A stretch of 48,099 nt of DNA, taken from positions 1-48,099 of the forward strand of contig CALWMN010000020.1 of NCBI GenBank assembly GCA_944381935.1, read 5' to 3'. The position numbers were made by a program, and so were the translations under genes. Position 1 is the first letter of the stretch; each line of letters begins with the position of its first letter. This DNA comes from an uncultured Mediterraneibacter sp. (GTDB lineage Bacteria > Bacillota > Clostridia > Lachnospirales > Lachnospiraceae). The notes under the pieces were generated by a model, which searched no databases, had not been told where the DNA came from, and was given only the letters and a program-made list of their open reading frames with translations. Below are positions 7,130 to 14,729 of the stretch, in pieces.

Positions 7130-9505
7130 TTATTGATCTTTTTGCTGCTGTGCATACGCCTTAATATTCGATGCATTTGCCATTTTTCTGAATCCGCCGT
7201 TCTCGATCACAATCAGGGTCGGCGCCTGCATAACACCGTATTTCTCTACAAGCTCCCTGTTTTCCTCCGCATCGATAACCTCGTACGGAATATGTGCCTT
7301 TTCCAGCGAATTTGTCGCCACCCTGCAATTCGGACAGGTCTTTGTCGTAAAAAGCAGTGTCTTTGTCCCGGATTCACCTTCCTGCGCCTTTGCCTCCTCC
7401 TTTGCAGCCGCCTTCGTCTTAGGGCGCATGTGCAAACTCGAAATGTCATATACCTTACGCTCTTTAAACTCCTGGGTCTTTCCGTCATTCCAGTTTTTCA
7501 CCGGACGGTAATATCCTGTAATGCGGCTGTACACCTCTGTCTCTTCTTTACAGTATGGACATTTGTACTGTTCGCCCGTGAGATATCCGTGGTTCCTGCA
7601 GATGGAATAAGTCGGGGACATCGTGTAGTAAGGCAGTTTATAGTTCTCGGCGATCTTCTTCACGAGCGCCGCTGCCGAATGCCAGTCAGGCAGCTTCTCA
7701 CCGAGGAATGTATGGAACACCGTACCGGAGGTATAAAGCGTCTGAAGTTCGTCCTGAATATCCAGTGCCTCAAACACATCCTCCGTATAGCCTACCGGAA
7801 GGTGTGAACTGTTCGTATAATATGGCGTGCCATTCTTCTCTGCCGCGGTGATGATGTCCGGGAACTGCGCCACATCATGCTTTGCCAGCCTGTATGTGGT
7901 TGATTCTGCCGGGGTTGCCTCAAGATTGTAGAGGTCGCCGTACATCTCCTGATAATCTGAAAGTCTTTCCCTCATATGGTTGAGGACATCCTTTGTAAAT
8001 TCCTGTGCTTCCGGACAGGTCAGGTCTTTGCGTATCCATTTTGCATTGAGTCCTGCCTCATTCATCCCGATCAGTCCGATGGTCGAGAAGTGATTGTCAA
8101 ACGTGCCCAGGTATCTCTTCGTATACGGGTACAGCCCTTCCTCAAGAAGCTTTGTTATAACCGTGCGCTTGATATGGAGAGAGCGCGCGGAGATGTCCAT
8201 CAGACGGTCGAGCCTCTTATAGAAGTCTTCCTCATTTTCAGACAGATATGCGATCCTCGGCATATTGATCGTCACAACTCCGACCGAACCCGTGCTTTCG
8301 CCGCTCCCGAAGAACCCTCCCGATTTCTTCCTGAGTTCCCTGAGGTCAAGCCTGAGGCGGCAGCACATGCTGCGGACATCGCTCGGTTCCATATCGCTGT
8401 TGATATAATTTGAAAAATACGGTGTTCCGTACTTCGCCGTCATCTCGAAAAGGAGCCTGTTGTTCTCCGTATCGGACCAGTCGAAATCATCCGTGATGGA
8501 ATAGGTAGGGATAGGGTACTGGAAACCGCGGCCTTCCGCATCCCCTTCTATCATCGTCTCGATAAACGCTTTGTTGATCATATCCATCTCTGTCCTGCAG
8601 TCGCCATATGTGAAGTCCATCTCTTTTCCGCCTACAATCGCCGGAAGATTCTTCAGGTCATTGGGAACCGTCCAGTCCAGCGTGATGTTGGAAAACGGCG
8701 CCTGTGTTCCCCAGCGTGACGGAATGTTCACTCCGTAGACAAAGGACTCGATGCACTTCTTCACCTCGGGATATGTCAGGTGGTCGGTCTTCACAAAGGG
8801 GGCCAGGTAAGTGTCGAAGGAGGAGAAAGCCTGCGCTCCTGCCCATTCATTCTGCATGATTCCCAGGAAGTTCACCATCTGGTTGCACAATACGCTCAGA
8901 TGCTTTGCCGGAGCGGATGTAATCCTTCCCGGAATCCCTCCCAGCCCCTCCTGGATCAGCTGCTTTAACGACCATCCGGCACAGTATCCGGTAAGCATGG
9001 AGAGATCATGGATGTGGATATCCGCATTTTTATGTGCATTCCCTATCTCGTCGTCATAGATCTCCGAAAGCCAGTAATTTGCCGTGATTGCCCCGGAATT
9101 GCTCAAGATCAGTCCGCCGACAGAATAGGTGACCGTAGAGTTCTCCTTCACACGCCAGTCCGTCACTTTTACATAGCTGTCCACGATTTCCTTATAGTCA
9201 AGAAGCGTAGAATTTAAATTCCTGATTTTCTCTCTCTGTTTCCTGTACAATATGTAACCCTTTGCCACATCATCGTATCCTGCCTGGATAAGGACGGACT
9301 CCACACTGTCCTGGATATCTTCCACAGATACCAGTTCTTCTCTGATCTTCGGTTCAAAGTCCGCCGTCACTTTCAGCGCCAGCATATCAATGATATCCTG
9401 GTTATAATTTCTCTCGCGAGCCTCAAATGCTTTCCTGATCGCCTCGCTGATCTTCACCAGATTAAATTCCGCAACCTTGCCGTCTCTCTTCGTCACCTGA
9501 TACAT
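7130..9505 (-). CDS. nrdD: Anaerobic ribonucleoside-triphosphate reductase fused to a C-terminal thioredoxin-like domain
   Basis: A 791-residue class III ribonucleotide reductase, an oxygen-sensitive glycyl-radical enzyme that makes dNTPs. Residues 1-90 form an ATP-cone (YQVTKRDGKVAEFN), followed by the barrel. Near the end come the zinc site CRNHGYLTGEQYKCPYC and the radical-site motif SRITGYYRP, with the radical glycine near residue 664. After the usual end, a linker leads to about 80 residues with CPNC (724-727) and QAPTLIV, a thioredoxin/glutaredoxin fold. The start at 9505 is chosen because MYQVTKRDGK is the family's N-terminus; a longer frame upstream would run into the promoter. The activase gene nrdG lies upstream and trxB directly downstream, suggesting thiol-based rather than formate-based reduction (inference). 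Confidence 0.95.
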   Translation of the reverse strand: MYQVTKRDGKVAEFNLVKISEAIRKAFEARERNYNQDIIDMLALKVTADFEPKIREELVSVEDIQDSVESVLIQAGYDDVAKGYILYRKQREKIRNLNSTLLDYKEIVDSYVKVTDWRVKENSTVTYSVGGLILSNSGAITANYWLSEIYDDEIGNAHKNADIHIHDLSMLTGYCAGWSLKQLIQEGLGGIPGRITSAPAKHLSVLCNQMVNFLGIMQNEWAGAQAFSSFDTYLAPFVKTDHLTYPEVKKCIESFVYGVNIPSRWGTQAPFSNITLDWTVPNDLKNLPAIVGGKEMDFTYGDCRTEMDMINKAFIETMIEGDAEGRGFQYPIPTYSITDDFDWSDTENNRLLFEMTAKYGTPYFSNYINSDMEPSDVRSMCCRLRLDLRELRKKSGGFFGSGESTGSVGVVTINMPRIAYLSENEEDFYKRLDRLMDISARSLHIKRTVITKLLEEGLYPYTKRYLGTFDNHFSTIGLIGMNEAGLNAKWIRKDLTCPEAQEFTKDVLNHMRERLSDYQEMYGDLYNLEATPAESTTYRLAKHDVAQFPDIITAAEKNGTPYYTNSSHLPVGYTEDVFEALDIQDELQTLYTSGTVFHTFLGEKLPDWHSAAALVKKIAENYKLPYYTMSPTYSICRNHGYLTGEQYKCPYCKEETEVYSRITGYYRPVKNWNDGKTQEFKERKVYDISSLHMRPKTKAAAKEEAKAQEGESGTKTLLFTTKTCPNCRVATNSLEKAHIPYEVIDAEENRELVEKYGVMQAPTLIVIENGGFRKMANASNIKAYAQQQKDQ

Positions 9506-9578
9506 CCGCCTGACCCCTTTCTCCGCTTTCTTTCCATATGTATGTTCCCCGGTCCCGTTTATTCGGGCGTCTGAGTCC

Positions 9579-9607
9579 ATTCTACCACCCATTGTGATGC
9601 AAGTCAA
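9579..9607 (-). promoter_or_regulatory. nrdD-trxB promoter
   Basis: TTGACT and TAGAAT on the minus strand with a 17-base spacer, about 75 bases before the nrdD start. The NrdR boxes lie immediately upstream. Confidence 0.75.
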
Positions 9608-9613
9608 CAAAAA

Positions 9614-9659
9614 CATCAATATCTTGTGTGTCTATTTTTTGTCACACCAGATATTGATG
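9614..9659. promoter_or_regulatory. Tandem NrdR boxes
   Basis: CATCAATATCTTGTGT (9614-9629) and ACACCAGATATTGATG (9644-9659) each match most positions of the NrdR consensus acaCwAtATaTwGtgt. Their centres are 30 bases apart, close to three helical turns. Paired boxes in phase are typical of NrdR-controlled reductase operons. The two copies are also inverted relative to each other over ACATCAATATCT. Confidence 0.75.
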
Positions 9660-9675
9660 TCTGCTCATCCCGATA

Positions 9676-10377
9676 TCACCTCTGATCCATCCCGCGCAGA
9701 CGTGCTCCGGGGACATATTTTCTCACAATCTCCAGCGCCTGCTCAAGGATCTCCTTCGTATATGCCCTCAGGCCCGGCTGTATCACATCACCAGAGTCCT
9801 GAAAGCTCTGCAGATAATACTGACGTGCTCCTTTGAGCCATTCGCCGATTTCCTCAAAGTCTTCTCTCTTATGGAACTCCCTTACTACCGTAGTCCTGAA
9901 TTCATACGGAACGGTCCCCGCCATTAGATACTCTACGCTCCCCCGGACATTTTCCAGGCTGTAGCCCTCAATCCCGATAGTCAGTCCATATTTTTTCGGA
10001 GAATTTTTGATATCCATTGCAACATAATCAATAAGCCCTTTTTTTACAAGATATTCCAGCCGATTGACATTACTGCCGTTTGTATCCAGCTTTACCAGAT
10101 ACCCCAGCTCCCTGATTCTTCCTATAAAGTCCTCCACCCCGGGAGACAGAAGCGGCTCCCCGCCCGTGATGCACACCCCGTCCAGTACCCCGGCGCGCTT
10201 TCTGAGAAATGCCAGCACCTCTTCTTCAGGTATATGATTCTCAGGGTCTATATGTGTCACAAGGGAAGCGTTATGGCAGAATGGACAGCGAAAATTGCAT
10301 CCTGCCAGAAAAACCGTACATGCCACTTTCCCCGGATAGTCCAGGAGAGTAAGCTTCTGCAGTCCCTGAATATTCAT
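9676..10377 (-). CDS. nrdG: Anaerobic ribonucleotide reductase activating enzyme (radical SAM)
   Basis: A 233-residue radical S-adenosylmethionine activase that installs the glycyl radical in NrdD. The CxxxCxxC iron-sulfur motif is CNFRCPFC at residues 27-34. The GGEPLLSPG SAM-binding element and a barrel pattern ending YLQSFQDSGDV follow. The ATG at 10377 has AAGGAGGC just upstream; an in-frame longer start would place this site inside the gene. It lies between proC and nrdD on the same strand, with the NrdR boxes and nrdD promoter just downstream of its stop, so it may also be read from the acyP-proC promoter. The pairing with nrdD fixes the substrate with good confidence. Confidence 0.93.
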   Translation of the reverse strand: MNIQGLQKLTLLDYPGKVACTVFLAGCNFRCPFCHNASLVTHIDPENHIPEEEVLAFLRKRAGVLDGVCITGGEPLLSPGVEDFIGRIRELGYLVKLDTNGSNVNRLEYLVKKGLIDYVAMDIKNSPKKYGLTIGIEGYSLENVRGSVEYLMAGTVPYEFRTTVVREFHKREDFEEIGEWLKGARQYYLQSFQDSGDVIQPGLRAYTKEILEQALEIVRKYVPGARLRGMDQR

Positions 10378-10444
10378 GGTGCCTCCTTGCTGGCAGGAAA
10401 TGCCCTCCCCGGACTGCTTCCCGCCGATAATATTTCTTGATTTC

Positions 10445-11239
10445 TTACAGGTTTTTCGAGACTTCTGCACACGCCTTCATGGCTTCAATCAGGGAACTTC
10501 TGAATCCCCCTCTCTCCAGGATCCTTACCGCCTCGATCGTGGTCCCCGCCGGGGAACACACCATATCTTTGAGCTCACCGGGGTGCTTTCCTGTCTCCAG
10601 CACCATTTTTGCACTGCCGCAGACAGCCTGCGCTGCAAACTCATACGCCTGTGCCCTTGGCATCCCCTCCGCCACAGCGGCATCTGCCATAGCTTCGATC
10701 ATCATGAATACATATGCAGGCGAACTTCCGCTGACCGCCACTACTGCATCGATCAGATGTTCGGGGACAACTTCCACCTTCCCGAATGACTCAAGAACCT
10801 GTACCACGTAGTCCTTCTCTTTCTCTGTCACATACCGGTTCGGGCAGGCGGCTGTCATCCCCTCTCCCACCAGAGCCGGTGTATTCGGCATTGTCCTGAC
10901 GATCTTGACCGGCTTTTCAAACTGCTCTTCCAGCCACGCGAGTGTTTTCCCCGGCGCAAGCGTCACTATGATCTGTTCTTCCCGGATACAGTCCCGGATC
11001 TGCGCGATCGTCTCCGCATAGAACTGCGGTTTCACGGACAGGACAAGAAGCTCCGCCTTCTGCGCAGCCTCGCGGTTGTCTGCAGTCACGTGAATCTGAT
11101 AGGCGTCGCGCACCCTCTCTCTTCCTGCTTCCGAAATATCCGATCCAATTATGTCATCCGGGGCAATCAGGCGTTTTCTGATTATCCCTCCCATGATCGC
11201 CCCCGCCATGTTCCCGGTTCCGATAAATCCTAATTTCAT
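10445..11239 (-). CDS. proC: Pyrroline-5-carboxylate reductase
   Basis: A 264-residue enzyme for the last step of proline synthesis, NAD(P)H-dependent reduction of pyrroline-5-carboxylate. It has the Rossmann motif GFIGTGNMAGAI at the N-terminus, LSVKPQ, RTMPNTPALVGEG and the C-terminal SPAGTTIEAVRILERGGFR signature. The ATG at 11239 follows AGGAGG at eight bases; six extra upstream residues are possible but lack a ribosome binding site. It is downstream of acyP and upstream of nrdG on the same strand. The link to the redox genes is probably only positional. Confidence 0.96.
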   Translation of the reverse strand: MKLGFIGTGNMAGAIMGGIIRKRLIAPDDIIGSDISEAGRERVRDAYQIHVTADNREAAQKAELLVLSVKPQFYAETIAQIRDCIREEQIIVTLAPGKTLAWLEEQFEKPVKIVRTMPNTPALVGEGMTAACPNRYVTEKEKDYVVQVLESFGKVEVVPEHLIDAVVAVSGSSPAYVFMMIEAMADAAVAEGMPRAQAYEFAAQAVCGSAKMVLETGKHPGELKDMVCSPAGTTIEAVRILERGGFRSSLIEAMKACAEVSKNL

Positions 11240-11322
11240 TCCATGCTCCTCCTGCAACTCTTTTTTCCTGTGGTCGGTCCTGCTGCCAGTCCCTCCCTCT
11301 CCGCCTGAAGCGGCAGCCTTTA

Positions 11323-11592
11323 TCAGCGCACTGAAAAACCTCTTTCTTCCTCAAGGGGAATCTCCTTTTCATCCACCCACTCAATGGAGATAAACCGGTT
11401 GTTGTTCAGCCCCACAAGCAATTTATTGATCAGCGCCTCCCTTCCCTGCACTTCCATTGTAACGGTTCCGTCCCGGTCATTTTTCACCCAGCCGGTAACG
11501 CCCAGCGACTGGGCGAGGTACTTTGCCGTATATCGGAATCCTACGCCCTGTACACGCCCGGAAAATACAATATGCTTCCTGATTTCTGCCAT
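11323..11592 (-). CDS. acyP: Acylphosphatase
   Basis: An 89-residue enzyme hydrolysing acyl phosphates. The catalytic arginine is in FSGRVQGVGFRYTAKYLA (Arg20) and the asparagine in GWVKNDRDGTV (Asn38), both in the standard places; length is normal. The ATG at 11592 is preceded by GAAGGGGATACTT. It is the first gene of a minus-strand series with proC, about 80 bases apart. The physiological substrate is unknown. Confidence 0.94.
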   Translation of the reverse strand: MAEIRKHIVFSGRVQGVGFRYTAKYLAQSLGVTGWVKNDRDGTVTMEVQGREALINKLLVGLNNNRFISIEWVDEKEIPLEEERGFSVR

Positions 11593-11635
11593 AAGTATCC
11601 CCTTCCTTCCCAAATCCACTTTCGCTTCTGTCCCT

Positions 11636-11664
11636 ATTGTAGCCTGATTATGTAAGAAAATCAA
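11636..11664 (-). promoter_or_regulatory. acyP promoter
   Basis: TTGATT and TACAAT on the minus strand with a 17-base spacer, 44 bases before the acyP start. It is back to back with the promoter at 11684-11712. Confidence 0.65.
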
Positions 11665-11683
11665 TGAACCGGAGGATTTTCCG

Positions 11684-11712
11684 TTGAGGTTTTTTCCCCG
11701 TTATGCTATACT
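11684..11712 (+). promoter_or_regulatory. Promoter of the hydE-hydG operon
   Basis: TTGAGG and TATACT with a 17-base spacer. A start near 11719 would give a leader of about 150 bases containing the terminator-like hairpin at 11814-11840. Confidence 0.65.
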
Positions 11713-11813
11713 TGAGAAAAATAATCGTTCTGACTACGAAGGATTTTCCTGAGTAAAAAGGCACTTATACTGAAAATTTCCAGAGGAGGATTCTCTCCTT
11801 TCTTTTTTCCTGT

Positions 11814-11840
11814 ACCTGTGTCTTTTGGCACAGGTTTTTT
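11814..11840 (+). terminator. Intrinsic terminator inside the leader of the hydE-hydG operon
   Basis: ACCTGTG and CACAGGT form a 7-bp stem followed by six Ts. It sits downstream of the promoter at 11684-11712 and 30 bases before the first gene, so it should stop or meter transcription unless antiterminated. The leader between 11719 and 11813 also contains AGAGGAGGATTCTCTCCTTTC with self-complementary parts, a possible competing structure. I recognise no named riboswitch class. Confidence 0.65.
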
Positions 11841-11870
11841 GATTCGTATCAGGCGGTAAGGAGGATCATT

Positions 11871-12119
11871 ATGGACACGAGAATCGCCCTTATCGGCATT
11901 ATCCTGGAATCCCGGGAATCCGTCGACGACCTGAACCATCTTCTCAGCGAATACGGGGAATATGTCATCGGCAGAATGGGGATTCCATACCGGGAAAAAG
12001 GCATCCATATCATAAGCGTTGCTGTGGATGCCCCAAATAATGTCATCAGCGCTCTCTCCGGCAAACTGGGGATGCTGCCGGGAGTGAGCACGAAGACAAT
12101 CTACGGGAAAAACATATGA
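11871..12119 (+). CDS. TM1266-family putative regulator of the iron-only hydrogenase system
   Basis: An 82-residue ACT/NikR-C-terminal-like protein: MDTRIALIGIILESRESVDD at the N-terminus, then YVIGRMGIPYREKGIHIISV and a closing KLGMLPGVSTKTIYGK. This matches the TM1266 family, which is repeatedly found beside hydEFG and is annotated as a putative regulator; its actual function is unproven. AAGGAGGATCATT precedes the ATG. Its stop overlaps the hydE start (ATGA), so translation is coupled. It has no DNA-binding domain of its own, so a small-molecule or protein-binding role is more likely. Confidence 0.9.
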   Translation: MDTRIALIGIILESRESVDDLNHLLSEYGEYVIGRMGIPYREKGIHIISVAVDAPNNVISALSGKLGMLPGVSTKTIYGKNI

Positions 12120-13213
12120 TGGCGTTTACAGACGGGAAAGCACTCATTGATAAGCTCGCAGATTCCCGGGAGCTTTCCCGGGAAGAATGGGCAGGTCTGA
12201 TCAGCGGACGCAGCCCGGAGCTCTCAGAATATCTGTTTGAGCGTGCAAGAGATGTCCGCATCCGCTTCTACGGACACGACATCTACATCCGGGGACTCAT
12301 CGAATTTACCAATTACTGCCGGAATGACTGCTATTACTGCGGCATACGAAAAAGCAACGCAAATGCTGTCCGCTACCGGCTCACAAAGGATGATATCCTC
12401 TCCTGCTGCGAGAACGGCTACCGGCTTGGTTTCAGGACGTTTGTCCTTCAGGGGGGAGAGGACGGCTGGTTCACCGATGAAAGAATGTGTGATATCATTT
12501 CCGAAATCAGAAGCTGCTGGCACGACTGTGCCATCACCCTTTCTGTCGGGGAACGTCCGTATGAGAGCTACCGGCTTTTCTACCAGGCGGGGGCAGACCG
12601 CTATCTTCTCCGGCATGAAACCTTTGACGCCGAACATTACGGCATGCTCCATCCCCCTTCCCTGAGTGCCGCCCACAGGCAGGAGTGCCTCTGGAACCTG
12701 AAGGAGATCGGCTACCAGACCGGAACCGGATTTATGGTCGGTTCTCCCCGGCAGACTGCCCAGAACCTTGCGGACGACATGCTTTTCCTGAAAAAGTTGA
12801 ATCCCCATATGGTGGGGATCGGACCTTTTATTCCCCATCACGATACCCCTTTTGCCGATCAGCCTTCCGGCACCCTGGAGCTGACCCTCTTCATGCTGGG
12901 ACTGATCCGCCTGATGCTGCCAAAGGTCCTGCTCCCTGCGACTACCGCTTTGGGAACAATCGCAGACGGCGGCAGGGAGCGCGGGATTCTTGCCGGTGCC
13001 AATGTCATTATGCCCAATCTTTCACCCGAAACGGTCCGGGGCAATTATCTTCTCTATGACAACAAGCTGTGTACCGGGGATGAGGCGGCAGAAGGATGCC
13101 GGGGCCTCTCCGAACGTATGAACGCGATCGGTTACAGAATCGTCGTCTCCAGAGGCGACTCATTGAATCATGATAAAACAGAAAAACGAACAGGAGGAAG
13201 AAAAAATGTATGA
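12116..13213 (+). CDS. hydE: [FeFe]-hydrogenase H-cluster maturase HydE (radical SAM)
   Basis: A 365-residue radical SAM enzyme that acts in building the diiron subcluster of [FeFe] hydrogenase, together with HydG and HydF. The iron-sulfur motif CRNDCYYC occupies residues 68-75 and is followed by VLQGGEDGW and SVGERPYESYRLFYQAGADRY... typical of the HydE/biotin-synthase-like barrel; LRHETFD and TGFMVGSP are also conserved in HydE. It overlaps the TM1266-type gene by four bases and hydG by eight. The hydrogenase itself and hydF are not in the window, so they must be elsewhere. Assignment is secure by sequence and by context. Confidence 0.95.
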   Translation: MMAFTDGKALIDKLADSRELSREEWAGLISGRSPELSEYLFERARDVRIRFYGHDIYIRGLIEFTNYCRNDCYYCGIRKSNANAVRYRLTKDDILSCCENGYRLGFRTFVLQGGEDGWFTDERMCDIISEIRSCWHDCAITLSVGERPYESYRLFYQAGADRYLLRHETFDAEHYGMLHPPSLSAAHRQECLWNLKEIGYQTGTGFMVGSPRQTAQNLADDMLFLKKLNPHMVGIGPFIPHHDTPFADQPSGTLELTLFMLGLIRLMLPKVLLPATTALGTIADGGRERGILAGANVIMPNLSPETVRGNYLLYDNKLCTGDEAAEGCRGLSERMNAIGYRIVVSRGDSLNHDKTEKRTGGRKNV

Positions 13214-14627
13214 TGTTCATTCAAAATGCGCCGATGATTTTATCGACCACGAAGAAATACTGGCAACACTTGCCTATGCAGATGAAAACAAAGAAAACAC
13301 AGAGCTGATCGATTCGATTATCGAAAAGGCAAAAAAGCGCAAAGGCCTTACCCACAGGGAGGCTTCCGTCCTGCTTGCCTGTCCTATTGAGGAAAAAAAC
13401 CAGGAGATCTACAGGCTTGCCGAGCAGATCAAGAAAGACTTTTACGGCAACCGCATCGTCATGTTTGCACCACTGTATCTCTCCAACTACTGCATCAACG
13501 GCTGCACCTACTGCCCGTACCATGCCAAGAACAAACATATTCCGAGAAAACAGCTCTCCCAGGACGATATTATCCGGGAAGTGACCGCGCTCCAGGATAT
13601 GGGGCATAAACGCCTCGCTCTGGAGGCAGGGGAAGATCCGGTGCGCAACACTATGGATTATTATCTGGAATCTATCCGGACAATTTACGGCATCAAACAC
13701 AAGAATGGGGCAATACGCCGCGTCAATATCAACATTGCGGCCACCACAGTGGACAACTACCGCCTGCTCAGGGAGGCCGGCATCGGGACATACATCCTGT
13801 TCCAGGAGACCTATCACAAGGAGAGCTACCTGGAACTTCATCCGACCGGTCCAAAACACGACTACAACTATCACACTGAGGCGATGGACCGCGCGATGGA
13901 AGGCGGTATAGACGATGTCGGCCTGGGCGTTCTCTTCGGTCTTGACAAATACCGGTACGAATTTGCCGGGCTGCTCATGCACGCCGAGCATCTTGAGGCT
14001 GCCTTTGGAGTCGGACCGCACACGATCAGCGTGCCAAGACTGAAGCATGCCGACGATATCAACCCCGAAGAATTTGACAATGGCATCGATGACGAGACAT
14101 TTCTCAAGATCATCGCCTGTATCCGCATTGCGGTCCCGTATACCGGCATGATTATCTCTACCCGCGAGAACAAAAGCTGCCGGGGAAAAGCCCTGCATCT
14201 TGGAATCTCGCAGATCAGCGGCGGCTCCCGCACAAGCGTCGGCGGATACTATGAGCCGGAACCAGAGGACGAAAACTCCGAACAGTTCGACGTCAGCGAT
14301 AACCGTACCCTGGACGAAGTGGTCCGCTGGCTGATGGAGATGGACTATATCCCCAGCTTCTGCACCGCATGCTACCGGGAAGGGCGTACCGGCGACCGCT
14401 TCATGGCCCTGTGCAAGAGCGGACAGATCCAGAACTGCTGCCATCCCAATGCCCTCATGACCCTGAAAGAATATCTCACAGATTACGCAACGCCTGAAAC
14501 AAAGAAAATCGGAGATCGGTTGATCGAAAAAGAGGTCCTTAACGTGCCAAACGAAAAAGTAAGAAAAGTCGTACTCGAGAATCTGCGCCTGATTGAGGAG
14601 GATAACAGAAGAGATTTTCGCTTTTAA
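13206..14627 (+). CDS. hydG: [FeFe]-hydrogenase H-cluster maturase HydG (tyrosine lyase, radical SAM)
   Basis: A 473-residue enzyme that cleaves tyrosine to p-cresol and supplies CO and cyanide ligands on an iron synthon. The N-terminal radical SAM motif CINGCTYC lies at residues 96-103. The C-terminal auxiliary-cluster region contains FCTACYREGRTGDRFM, then CKSGQIQNCCHPNA. The start at 13206 is chosen because AGGAGG lies eight bases upstream and MYDVHSK fits the family; twelve extra upstream codons are open but lack a site. It overlaps hydE by eight bases. It ends shortly before the repeat element at 14657-14719, which probably terminates the operon. Confidence 0.96.
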   Translation: MYDVHSKCADDFIDHEEILATLAYADENKENTELIDSIIEKAKKRKGLTHREASVLLACPIEEKNQEIYRLAEQIKKDFYGNRIVMFAPLYLSNYCINGCTYCPYHAKNKHIPRKQLSQDDIIREVTALQDMGHKRLALEAGEDPVRNTMDYYLESIRTIYGIKHKNGAIRRVNINIAATTVDNYRLLREAGIGTYILFQETYHKESYLELHPTGPKHDYNYHTEAMDRAMEGGIDDVGLGVLFGLDKYRYEFAGLLMHAEHLEAAFGVGPHTISVPRLKHADDINPEEFDNGIDDETFLKIIACIRIAVPYTGMIISTRENKSCRGKALHLGISQISGGSRTSVGGYYEPEPEDENSEQFDVSDNRTLDEVVRWLMEMDYIPSFCTACYREGRTGDRFMALCKSGQIQNCCHPNALMTLKEYLTDYATPETKKIGDRLIEKEVLNVPNEKVRKVVLENLRLIEEDNRRDFRF

Positions 14628-14656
14628 ATGAATATACGTTCTTGATCTTTTTCCAT

Positions 14657-14719
14657 TTTGGGACACAGTGAAATTCAGTTGGGGACGTAGTCAAATTGAA
14701 TTTGACTACGTCCCCAACT
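14657..14719. repeat. REP-like element: one direct and one inverted copy of a 19-base unit
   Basis: A perfect 21-bp inverted repeat (14677-14697 and 14699-14719, one-base loop) contains the unit TTGGGGACGTAGTCAAATT. A degenerate direct copy, TTTGGGACACAGTGAAATT (14657-14675), lies 22 bases upstream and matches at 15 of 19 positions. The element lies between the convergent hydG and galactosidase genes and could terminate both. Arrangement and core GGGGAC resemble REP-type intergenic repeats. No REP-associated transposase gene is in the window. Confidence 0.85.
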
Positions 14720-14729
14720 AACATTTTGA

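Noticed and set aside
7130-7500. A separate glutaredoxin gene next to nrdD
   Set aside because: The thioredoxin-like stretch is in the same frame as NrdD with no stop or new start site; it is a fused domain.
13221-14666. A 481-codon open frame on the minus strand opposite hydG
   Set aside because: It is a shadow of the well-supported hydG frame, has no ribosome binding site and no recognisable motif; long antisense frames are common opposite codon-biased genes.
14677-14719. An insertion-sequence end
   Set aside because: No transposase or target duplication is nearby; the near-perfect palindrome between convergent genes fits a REP-like repeat or terminator better.
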